Shown here piece by piece: positions 22,798-33,400 of a DNA stretch of 64,000 nucleotides; the first letter of the stretch is position 1, and each line of letters opens with the position of its first letter. Both the position numbers and the translations under genes were made by a program. This DNA is from Acanthornis magna (Eukaryota > Chordata > Aves > Passeriformes > Acanthizidae), in the NCBI GenBank assembly GCA_036785705.1, contig JAWUZG010000159.1, positions 744,001-808,000 of the forward strand, in the 5' to 3' direction. A model generated the notes under the pieces. That model saw only the letters and a program-made list of their open reading frames with translations. It did no database searches and was not told the origin of the DNA.

Positions 22798-22890
22798 GAA
22801 TCAGAGAATCATGGAATCACAGAACTGCAAAGGATGGAAAAGACCTCTAAGATCATCAAGTCCAACGGTTAACCCAACACAACTGTGCGA
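22798..22890 (-). repeat. CR1 LINE 3' end
   Basis: On the + strand it begins with consecutive octamer-like units (CACAGAAT, CAGAGAAT, CATGGAAT, CACAGAA). These are the reverse complement of the CR1 3'-terminal ATTCTRTG repeats. They are followed by AAAGACCTCTAAGATCATCA and a TCCAAC block. Confidence 0.88.
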
Positions 22891-24870
22891 GGTCACAGGA
22901 ACGGTCTTACTTCTTAAACTGTAAGACTATTTTTGGTTCATATTCCTTCCCTCTTGTCCTCTGCCATGCAGACAATGAGATCTCCAGCTTGCAGAGGGCA
23001 CCCCAGCTTCTCCCGGCTGCTCCTGGCTGCTCCCGGCGTGCCTGCTGACAGCTTGTGCCGCCTTAGCACAGCCTAGCCTGGAAATCTGTAGTCTCCTGGT
23101 TGGGTTTTTTTTTTTCCCTTCTTTCTCCTGAAGAGAAAAAGCAGGGAAGGGTGAATTTGCTGGTCTTGAAACTGAGGGAGACGTGGCATCATGTGCAGTC
23201 ACAGAGGATGTGGGCAGGTGCCATCAGCCTTCCCCACGCAGCTCTGGGAATGGAGCTCAGCCCTGCTCTGCAGCTCCCTGGCTGTTCCTGCCCGGGCTCC
23301 CACACAGCTCTGGCAGCTGCTGGGTATTTCGGTTCTTCCCCACAGCGCCAGGCTACCCCACTCCTTCTGTGGCTCTTCCCCCAAGCACATCAATCCAGTG
23401 GCCACGTGGTTTGATTCCCAGCCCGCTGAAGACACGCTGGAGACAGAATAAGAAGGTGGGAAAAATGTCTATTATTTCCACAAATCCCCTCTCAGTTTGT
23501 GACTCCGGCTGCTCTGCTTCTCTTAGTCCCAAGCCTCTCCCAAGCAGAAGCCCCACTAAATGATGTTTGGTGCTGTGATACGGACAGCAATCCAAGAGGC
23601 TCCAGAAGGAATTCACGCTCCTTGCTGACTTCCCTGAGCCGCTTTGACTTATTATCTGACCTGGATCTAAATTGGGTTTTGATTAAAGTCAAGAATAATT
23701 CTACTTGGGAAAACCTCATTGTTTAGGCTCAGGGTTAGCAAAAGCTACAGGAGAATTAAATCTGATTTCTCACTTTGGGGACAGAGACCCCAATGGGACC
23801 CCCGACAGTGTCCAGTGCCTGCTGTGACAGGCAGCCACACTGGGCCACGTCACCCAGAACCTGACCAAGCTCCTTTTTGCAGCCACCAGGTTCTCTTCCC
23901 AATTCTTCTCTGAAGTCACTCCTGCAGACCCTGATGGCTCCAATGCTTGGTCAGCATCTCCTCATTTCAGACATGGGGTTATCCATGATCTGTTCATTCT
24001 TACTCATCTTCTCCTAAGGTGGTGCCAGGATTTAGCCTGTGTCCCTCCCTGGTGTGTATCTCCAGTTGTCCACAAACGTGTCTTCTCTCAGCATCCATTT
24101 CTTGGAGATCAGGGAGCTGAGTCATCTCTGTAAGACACTCTCCTCTCTCCTGAACAATCCAGCAAACCCTCTCTGCACTAGTTTCAGGCTAAATTCTCTC
24201 AGTGTGGCTCACCAGAACCAGGTGGCAGCCCGAAGCATTGCCAGAGCCCTTGTACTTCTCTGTGCCTCCCTTGAAATGGCTTTAAGACAACTTGGGATCA
24301 TTCCCCTTTTCCATCCTGCTGGTGGATCACCATTCTCCTCTTGGTGGATCACAGGTCTCTCACCCAGCCTCAGGCAGGTGAACGTCTCAGATGCAGACTG
24401 AGCGACACACAGGCTCTCTTTGTGTTTGACAGGAAGAATTAAGCAGTTCCAGTGAGCAATTCATCTCACTCCACAGGGAGGGTCCAGAGGATGGGGATGA
24501 ATGGTTTCTGTAGGTGCTCATTGTCACACACTGACTGCAGAGGTAGTTGAGACACCAAGGCTGGCTGGCTGGCTGTGAATGAAAAGTTACAAGAGCCAAA
24601 CATCACTGTAGTGATCCTATAAGCACCTCAACATTCTCTGTCCTTCCCCAAGGAAGCACTCCTGGATACCAGGACAAGTGATGGTTATTAACTCCTGAGT
24701 TCACTTTGTGTTGCTTGGCACCAAACGATGTCCGTGGATGGGCTGGGTGCTCCTGTGCCCATCTCTCTGCCTGGCTCTGATTCCCACCCAGCAACACTCA
24801 GGGGCAGTCAGTGAACACTTCCAGTTCAGCTCTATTCGAGTGCAAGTCCAGATGCTGACCAACAGGACCA
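22891..24870. other. Intergenic, nothing firmly recognised
   Basis: I see no gene here. The part at about 23940-24380 has a transposon-like feel (AACAATCCAGCAAACCCTC), but I cannot assign it to a family. Confidence 0.4.
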
Positions 24871-25253
24871 GGCATTCAAGGCCAAGTTGGACAGGGCTTG
24901 GAGCAACCTACTCTAGTGGAAGGTGTCCCCACCCATGGCAGGAGGGGTGGTACGAGATGGTCTTCAAGGGCCCTTCCAACCCAAACCATGCTATGTTTCT
25001 TCAATTTCTGGAGCATTTGATGGGATGTCTCTGGCAGCATGGCAGGATTTCTTCCCATCCTGTATGTTGTTCTGACCGCAGTAGGTCCCAAATGCTTTGT
25101 CCTGTGTATGCCCAATCCCCGGTCCAGCTGAACAGTTTTGTCAGAATAACAAAAATTTCTTTTGAACAAAACACAACTTGTAGGAAATTAGAAAAGCACC
25201 TCAAAGAGGAAAGAGCAGCAAAGTGCTCAGATAAAACCCAAATCCAACCTTTT
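24871..25253 (+). repeat. Composite repeat copy A: CR1 3' end plus ~245 bp of shared non-CR1 sequence
   Basis: Positions 24871-25000 are a 5'-truncated + strand CR1 3' end (TTCAAGGCCAAGTTGGAC...CCTTCCAACCCAAACCATG). From 25008 (CTGGAGCATTTGATGGGATG) to about 25253 the sequence is not CR1. It aligns throughout with 40921-41157, and shared blocks include CAGGATTTC..CCCATCCTGTATGT, GTAGGTCCCAA, GAACAAAACACAACTT and GTGCTCAGATAAAACCCAAA. This copy ends in a T14 run. Confidence 0.85.
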
Positions 25254-26984
25254 TTTTTTTTTGGTGCAGTATAAATAGCAATGGACCTGGAGTCACCACA
25301 TGTTTATCTATAAAAAAGCCATCAGCCATCACCCTGTGCTGAACACACCCAGTACCTGACAGACAGAACCAACAGCTGAAGGTCCAGGGCCACTAAACAA
25401 TTCCACTTTATTTTTTGCCTACCTTTAAGGAAAAGAGTGCCTCAATATCATGCACTCTAATCCGGCATGCCATGAGATTGCTCATGCAGTGCAAGTTAAA
25501 CCCTCATTGAATCCATGCTGGATTGGCCCTAAAATATTGATCTGAACGCTGAGGCCAGGTGTGAATGGTCCGCCCAGAATCCTCACTTGGAGGACATCAG
25601 TTCTTGGTGTGACTGGCCTTGCCTTCACAAACTGGGGAAACTCCTGTCCGTGCTCACCAGAGAGGGACCCTCTGCATTGCTTTCTAAGTGGATCCCAAAC
25701 CTTCCAACGGCTGGGCTGAGGTAGGAGACTTCTGCCCCTGCCTGTGGTGCTGCAAGAGGACATTCCCTTTGCACCGGCTCCTCAGCAGCTCAACTGCAAG
25801 GTGGGGAATTCAGTGGTGACCTCAGTGAGGAAGTCTGATCATGGTGAAAAAGGCAGCATCACTCCTGGGTAGAGCAACTCCTCAGCAGAAACAAAATGTT
25901 CTTTTACTCCGTTCCTTGCTCAACATCTCCTGCAAAGTGGCTGGACTCCAGAAACAGGATCTACCCTGGCTCTCCTGGACATCCAATGGTCCCCACACCT
26001 CCCACAATGCTGATTCACCAAGCTCTCAGAGGATCCCCCATAGACTCCTCTGTGCCAACCAGCTCTGAACACCAGCTCAGCCAGTCACTGCTTCGTTTGG
26101 GACAGGCATAAGTCCAGGGGCTGGAGCAGGCTGAGAGCTGAGCCTGACTTCATCCACAAAGTCATTGCCAGAAAGTTGCCCACTGAACCCAAATTCTGCA
26201 GAACATCCTTCTCTTTTCTGCCATTTTCATCCACTCACTGCTCCTCACAGCCACCCCTGGAAAAAGCCATGCTTCCATGGCTGGCTGAGGCTTCAGAGGA
26301 TGTCCATCCTGTTCTTAGTGGTCATCAGAAACACTGCAGTGCACCAGCGAGTTCCTGTAGGCATCCTGCACTATGCGCCTTGCGGTGAAAATCCACAATG
26401 GGGAAGACTCTCTGCACTCCCCAAGTCCCTCTCCAATGTCATCATGTTGGGCCCAGGACAAACTGGATGGTGACACTGAGAATTCTCTGAGAGTTGTCCA
26501 CATATCCAGTGGGATAGGGAGGGTCAACATGATCTACAGTGGCATATTGCAGTAAGCAATGACAATGCTCCAGTGTCACGGACATCCCCTGGTTTCACTG
26601 TAGCCCCTCTGGTATGGCCAACCCATGGCTCAGCTCCTACAGTACTCTATTCTCACCTCAAGATCTGGTGGATGGGCACCATGTGACTGGCACAGGGCAA
26701 GGGACAGTGAAGAAAACTGCCCTTCAGCCATCAAGTGCCTTCACCTTCCCCTGTCTCCAGCCTTGGCGCGTGGCACTGCTGCTGGCTGTGCCCTGGCTGC
26801 TCCAGTGCCACGCCCAGCACCTCCAGCGCTGGCCTCAGCCACTCCCTGACACATCAAATTCCACTTCCGGGTTCCCACAGTCTCCCAGCTCCTGCTCCTA
26901 CATCCTCATGCCAGCCGTACCACTGCTGACCATGCAGGCAGCCCGCGTATGGACCACTGCTGTGCCCCCGACTTGGGATGGAGC
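25254..26984. other. Intergenic, no gene recognised
   Basis: The sequence is single-copy-looking with open frames of chance length only. Confidence 0.45.
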
Positions 26985-27640
26985 AAGTGTGTGGCACTGC
27001 CAGGTGGGCATGGAGCACATATGTGGCACCTATGCGCAGACTGGGACCACATGCATGGCATTGATGGACAGGCAGAAAACACACGTATGGCACTGATGGA
27101 CAGACTGGGAGCATGCAGGTCACTGACAGACAGGGAGCACAGGTATGGGACCCATGGACAGATGGAGCACATGCGTGGCACTCATGGACAGACTGGCACC
27201 ACATGCCAGTGATGGACAGACAAGGAACCTGTGGTGGCACCGACAGACCAGAAGCAGATGCGCGGCACTGTTGGGTGAGAATGGAGGATGCATGTGGCAC
27301 TAATGGACAGACCGGGAGCACATATGTGGCATTGATGGACAGACAGGGAACACATATGACGCCAACAGACAGAAGAAGAGCACACATGTGACACTGCTGA
27401 GTGGGCATGGAACATGCATGTGGCACTGATGGACAGATCAGGAGCACACGTATGGCACTGATGGACAAGCAGCACATGCGTGGGACCAATGAACAGACCG
27501 GGAGCATATGTGTGCCATTGATGGGCAGACCAGCAGCACACGCGTGGCACTGCCGGCTGGGCATGGAGCGCACATGTGACACCGATGGACAGACCGGGAG
27601 CACACATGTGGCACCACCGGCATCTCGGCACATGCGTGTG
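26985..27640. repeat. Degenerate ~32-bp minisatellite abutting the NOL4L CpG island
   Basis: About 20 diverged copies of a ~32-bp unit are present. The common form is ACTGATGGACAGACYGGGAG followed by CACAYATGTGGC. A second form has TGGGCATGGA in place of GGACAGACYGG and recurs near 26995, 27270, 27395 and 27555. Many units carry the palindrome CACATGTG or close variants. The array stops where CpG density rises at about 27640. It generates non-genic open frames rich in Met, Gly, Thr and Asp. Confidence 0.88.
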
Positions 27641-30400
27641 AGCGCCGGGCAGAGCCCGAGCCGCATCCGCCGGCCGGGACGGGCCGCCCCGTCTCACCCC
27701 CCCGGGGCCCGCCGTGGCCGCCCTCGCCTCCGCCCCCTCGGGGCCGGAGCAGCGGGACCGTGTCCCGACCCCCCCGCTCGCCCCGCAGTGGCGGCGCTCG
27801 GTCCCGCCGCGGGACAGCCGCGGCTGCGGGGCGCGAGGCGGATGCGGAGGGCGGGGGAGCGGAGCGAGGCACCGGGGCCGGGGTCCGGCCTTTGTCTCCC
27901 GCTCCAGGGGCCGGCAGGACCGCGGCTGCCCCGGGGCCGGGCTTGGGGCGGGGTGCGGCTCTCCCGGTCCGGCGGGACAAGCCGCAGCCGCTCCGGTCAA
28001 CCGAGGGCGCTGCGGGGCGATCGCGGTCCTCGCGGCGGGTGGCGGACCCCCCCTCTCCACCTTCCCACCGCCGCTCCCGCTGCCCCCGCGGCTCCTCCCC
28101 GGCTCTGCGGCGGCTCGGCAGGTGCCCGCCTCCGCCCCCGCCGGCCCGTCCCGCCGCACACGTGCGCCCGCGCCCCGCCGGCCCTTTGTCTGGGACCGGC
28201 ACCGGGACCCGCGCCCACCGACACCCCCTACCCCGCCTCGGCCGCTCGCCCCCCCGCTCCGCTACCCCGCTCCCCGGCCGTACGGGGCCGTATGGCCGGG
28301 GAGCGGGGAAGCGGGGGGGGGGAAGGGGCGGCCCAGCCAAGGGAGCGCATCCCACCGGAGCCGGGGCGGGGGGAGCAGCTGCCCCGGGGCCGGGGGTTGA
28401 AGGGGGGGGGGGACACCCGTCGGTGGCGGCGAGGCCGCTCTAACAGGTGGGATCCCGCTGAGAGGAGGAGGCGGCCGGAGGGGGGCGGAGGAGGCAGGGA
28501 CGGGCGGGCGGGCGGGCGGGCGGAGGGAGGGAGGGAGGGGGACGAGCCGGAGCCGCCTGTGATCCTGTGACAGGAGCGGCTGCTGCTGCTGCTGGCGCCG
28601 CCGGTGCCTCCCTCCGGTCGCTGTCCGAGCCCCGGTGCTCCCCCCCCTCCCCGTTACAGCGGTCGCCACCCCTCCGGCGCCTCTTGCTCCCCGCTCCATC
28701 CCGCCCGTCGCCCCCGCAGCCCGTCCCGGGAGCGCCGCTGCCCCTCCGCCCGCTCCGGGACAGGGCGCGGGGCCGGGCGCCGCCGCTGCTGCTGCTACCG
28801 CCGCCGTTACCGCCGCCGCCGCCGGTCGGGCGATGCCGAAGCCGCCGTTACTGCTGCGGGGGAGCCGCCCCGGGGACAGCGAGCTGGGGCGGCAGTTCCG
28901 GGACTGGTGCCTGCGCACCTACGGGGACTCGGCCAAAACCAAGACGGTGACCCGGAGCAAGTACCAGCGCATCGCCGAGGTGCTGCAGGGGGGAACCGGC
29001 TCCGGCGGCGGCTCCGGCGGGGGGGAGAAAGGCAAGTTCCAGTTCTGGGTCCGGTCCAAGGGCTTCCGCCTGGGAAACGGCACCAGGGAGGCGACGAAGA
29101 TGGGTCAAGTGGTGGTATATGTGCCGGTGAAAACGGGAACGGTTAGTGCGCTCCGTGCCCCGGGGGCTCTGTGTCTGTCTGTCTGCCTGCCTGTCCGTGT
29201 CTGTTTGTCCTCCCCGGGGGTGCGGGCGGGGAGGGGGGGGGGAATTGCCCGGGGCGGGGGCGGGCACCCCCGGGGCCCCGGTCCCCTCCACCGCCGCGCC
29301 GGCCCTGTCCCGTCAGCACCGGGCGGCCCAGCCCCGCCGGCCGCCGGGAGCGCGCATGCCCCATGCGGGGCGCGACGCGGGGCCCGGCCGCTCCCGCAGC
29401 CCCCGCCGCTCCCGGGGCAGCCGCCGCGCCCCCGCCGCCCCGACCCGCCCGGGATGCGGATGGGGAGAGGCACCCGCCCGGAGCCTCGCACCTTCCGCCG
29501 CCCCCCCGATCCCCATCCCCGTCCCCGTCCCATCCGGTGCTGCCGCCGTCCCCGGGCGCTGCCGGCGCGGGGGAGGTGGGGGGGCGGCGGTGCCCCGCGC
29601 CCGCCGCCGTGCACCTGCCCCCGCGGGGGGGCCGCGCCGCCGCCCGGTGCGGGCCGCGCCGCCCCCCCGCCCTGTCCGATCACGTTCGCCCGGCATTTCC
29701 CATCCGCCCCACGGCCGGGGACAGGGCTGCAGTCAAGGGCAGCGGGCGGCGGGGAGGGGGCGCCGGCACCCCCCGCCCCCCCGCGCCGCCGCCGCGCCCT
29801 GCCCGCCCCGCCGCCCCGCCGTGCCGAGCGGAGCGGAGCGGAGAGGAGAGGAGCGGGGCGAGTCTCGCCGAGCCGAGCGGAGCGGAGCGGGGCGAGCCCA
29901 GCCGCTGCGCTGAGCCCGGCCCCGGCGTCCCGCGGCGCTGCCCGCCCGGCGCGGCCGCCGCAGCCGCTGCCCCGGGGGCTGCGGGCAGCGGCAGAGCCCG
30001 GATTAGGGCAGCTCCCCCCGCCCGCTCGCGGGCCGCTGTCCCGGGAACTCCCCCGCCGGAGCCTCATTGTTCGGCGCCCGGCCGGGCCGGGGCGCGGGGC
30101 ACCGGCCGCCGCCTCCCTCCCTCCTCCCGCCGCCGCCCGGGGCTGCCCCGCCGCCCCATTGTTCCCGTCCCGAGCGTGTCCCGCTCCCCGGCGCGGGGGG
30201 AAACGCGCAACTTTGGCGGCCCCAGCACCGCGCAGGGAGCGCCCGGCGGGGCTGCCCCGATCCCGGCTCCGCGCCCCCCGCCATCACCCGCGCCCCTCTC
30301 CGCCCCGCCGGGACCGCGGGCACCGAAGGGCTCCGGCAGGGATTTTTTTCCCCCTGTCCCTCCCCGCCTCTCCCGCTGCTGCTGCTGCTGCCGCTGCTCT
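27640..30400 (+). promoter_or_regulatory. NOL4L: NOL4L CpG island and promoter region
   Basis: The ~2.7-kb island is extremely GC- and CpG-rich and surrounds NOL4L coding exon 1. It contains long G runs (about 28309-28320, 28400-28410, 29229-29240), a GGGC/GGGA array at about 28501-28543, and a GGAGC array at about 29825-29890. All have G-quadruplex potential. The transcription start is not determinable by eye but should lie upstream of 28833, probably between about 28400 and 28750. Confidence 0.85.
28833..29141 (+). CDS. NOL4L: NOL4L coding exon 1 (residues 1-103)
   Basis: The exon begins [19 protein letters not shown], has the conserved [12 protein letters not shown] start block and the Gly-rich linker, and ends at VPVKTGT. 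The donor GTTAGT is a weaker variant. It ends at phase 0. Confidence 0.92.
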
Positions 30401-33400
30401 GAAGGGTGCAGTGTTTTCTGTGCACACAGACTCCAGCATTGATGTGGCTGGAGGATGCTTCCATTGAGGGCAGCCCATCTGTGGCAAATGCTTCTAAACG
30501 CACTATTTACCTCCCATCTGGTCCGCCTGATTATTGGGGGGAGGGGGAAGGGTCATTATTTCTCCCTCTCCCTTCGTGGTGCTCAGAGGCTCCTTTCTTT
30601 CTCCCCTCTCAGCCCCCCTCCCCCATGCCATGCCCCAAAAAAATTCTTAGCGATTTTTTTTTTTTCAGACCTCTTAGCAGCCCTCCTCTATCACTCCCCC
30701 TATGCCAGGAGCCCCTGAGGAGGGCGGATTAGGAGCTGTACCCCCTTCCACAGACGCAGCACTCCCCCTCAGGTCCTCTCCATCCAGTCAGCGACTCTAT
30801 CCCAGATCTTCCAAATGCTGCAGAGTCATGGTACCCCAGAGAGGCCGAGCCAGACTCCCTCGACCCCGCTGCTCGCTAGACGCCCCCTCCCCTTTGTCCA
30901 GGAGGGAGTCCCGAGGGTCAGCGGCTCAACCAGGCCGGCGCAAGCCCGCATATTCCCAAAGGGCCTTTGCACGGATGAAGTTTCAGCGAGGAGCATGCCT
31001 AGGCCCCCGCATCTTCCCTGGCAGAGTCCCTGCAGGCTACAGACAGGCGTTACACCCAGGCTCCCCTAAACCAGCAAACACAGGCAGGCGTATCCTGGGG
31101 GACAACCGAATTTTCCAAGGGGCAGTACAGTTTATTTCCCAGTGCCTGGATGCCTGCCGGATGTCAGGACTGGGAGCACTTTGCTGAGCCACTGGCTGTA
31201 AGGGAGACCAATCATCACAGTCCCCAAAACCTCCAGCGTGGGGTCTGTAGAAGTTTTTGACGCCTGCTCCTTTGGTCCTGGCCCCACTGTGCCAGTCTGC
31301 CAGGAATCCCATGGACCATTTCATAGAGGTGCAGTTGGGAGTTTGGTTTTGCCTGAAGTGGCTCTCAAATTTAGAGATAACTTGTCAGGGATTTTCCTCA
31401 GCTCCTCATAATTCAGTGTTCTCCTCATCCTTGGTGGTTTGGGCTGGGTTTGGGGTGTATTTCCTTGCTCTCATGAACACATTCAAATAATTCCCGAAGC
31501 TTATACGAGGCTTTCACTGGACAGTAGCGCCTGAATTCTGGTTTAATGTCTGTTCAGCTGCTTTTCCCAAATACTTCTGGAGCGGTATTTTGGTTGCTTT
31601 CCCCTGGCTGTGCTCCTCAGCAATCCGATCTGGCTGGTCCTGTCCGCTCGCCCTTCTCCGAGCCCATCTGCTGGGCGAGCACCGTTCTGGGGATGTCCCC
31701 TGCTGCAGGAACAGGCAGAGCCCCCACCCTGGGTGCAGTGAGGGGGTGGCAGGGGGTGTGTCCCGCTCTGCTCTCACTGCAGGTCGCCACAGGAAATCCG
31801 AGGGACCGGGAGGGAAAGCTAGAAAAGAGGTGGTAAAGAGCGCGTAGAGGGCAGCAGTGGGGATAAGATTTCCTTTCCCTGACAGGGCTGGGGCCACTCC
31901 TCCTCTGGAAAATGATAATAATGATAATCCCAAACCCCCAAAATAATCACCCCCCCAAGCAAGCCAGTAGAGCTGTTCCTTTTGGTTTAGGCACCCTGAG
32001 CTGGTTTGTGTATTTTCTGCGCATCTGTAGTGAAAAATTAATTAACATGTGGTTATTATTTTCTCTCCTGAGTAACTTTCCCTTGCCCTCCTCCAGGCCT
32101 CTCATCAGAACAGGCCTAATCAGATTTGGGTGGCTTGAGAGCGGGGACTGTGCACTGAGAAGGGGGCATCTGCCTTAGGTGGTGGTCAGAGCAGATGGTG
32201 GTCTTCTCAAAGAATGCACTGGGAATAGGAACAGCAGTGCGGACGGATGTCTGGCACAGAGACTGTTCACATTTCTTTTTCCCAGATGAACGTCCCAAAG
32301 ATGCTGGACATTTAACACATACAATTAAAAAAGCCCTATGCAGATAAACACAGGCGGTTTAGCGGTGTAGGACATTGTTGCCTGACAGCCCTATTCACAC
32401 ACAGGCTGGACGCCGCATCCTTTAGGTCAGGGTGTTGGGAAAAAAAATACATTTAGGCTGTAGTAAAGAGGAGGAGGAGGGTATCTTTGTGTGCTACTGC
32501 AGCACAGACAATGGATACAGCCCGAAGTGCCCAGATCTGCCCTTCTTTCCCATGGCTGACACACACTAAGGTGTGAACCCCCTCGTTATCCGTGGGCTGG
32601 ACCGAATCCTGGCACTGGATGGGCAGCACTCATCCTTCACCCCAGCTTTGCTAGGAACTGTGGGAGAATTTGTCCATGACAAGGTGCTAAGATGCAGTTC
32701 ATTATAATCTCATGTCCCTCTTGTCCTAAGCATTTAGCATCATTTAGACAGTCTTTCCCAGACAAACGTGGAGCGAGATGGAGCCACGGTGCAGGGAAAT
32801 GGACAGCGCTCGGTGACAACCGGCAGAGCAGATGGCTGTGGCCGGAGCAGCGGGTGTGCCGGGGAGGGTTCTCCTCAGACTTCGGCTCGGGCGTTAGCTG
32901 CTCTCTAAATCGATGCTGTACTTGGCCGTGTGTGGTGGGAGCTTGTCACAACTCCGGCGCGGCGGCCAGGACAGATTCGTGCTGGCAGGCCGTGATGCAG
33001 GCTGGGGGGCTGCGGGATGAGCAGGGGAATCCTGGCGTCAGCCCGGCCCTTCGGGGGCTGCGCGGAGCCGTGGGGACCGGGCAGGCTCTGCAGCACTGCC
33101 CACATTTGATTCTGCTTTGCTGCTCTCTCCCTGTCCCCCGCAGCGCTGACATGAGGCTCTGGGGCTCTGTAGGCATCGCTAACAGGATGAGGGCATTGCT
33201 TGAGTGGGTTGCTGCTGTTGTACAGGTACAGCTCACCTGTGCCAGCTCCCCCAGAACCAGTTGTTGAAAATTATTTGACAATCGTGCCTGGTGAAACTCA
33301 CCCGAGGAATGGTGCTGGGGTGGGGGGAGTGCTGGAAATATAATTAGTGAGTCAAAAATGCAAAACGGATGGAGGCTTTCATCGATAGCAGGAAAACTAT

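Noticed and set aside
23940..24400. Internal CR1 or retroviral fragment
   Set aside because: Some phrases look transposon-like, but I could not match an ordered set of consensus blocks.
27113..27660. Minus- and plus-strand open frames with Met/Asp/Gly/Thr or Cys/His/Val repeats
   Set aside because: These are read-through of the 32-bp minisatellite. Cys-His spacing looked zinc-finger-like at first, but it follows the repeat period and has no finger consensus.
29143..30467. Long continuation of the exon 1 frame and other frames across the island
   Set aside because: Exon 1 ends at the splice donor at 29142; the downstream frame is GC-driven Pro/Ala/Arg sequence without homology.
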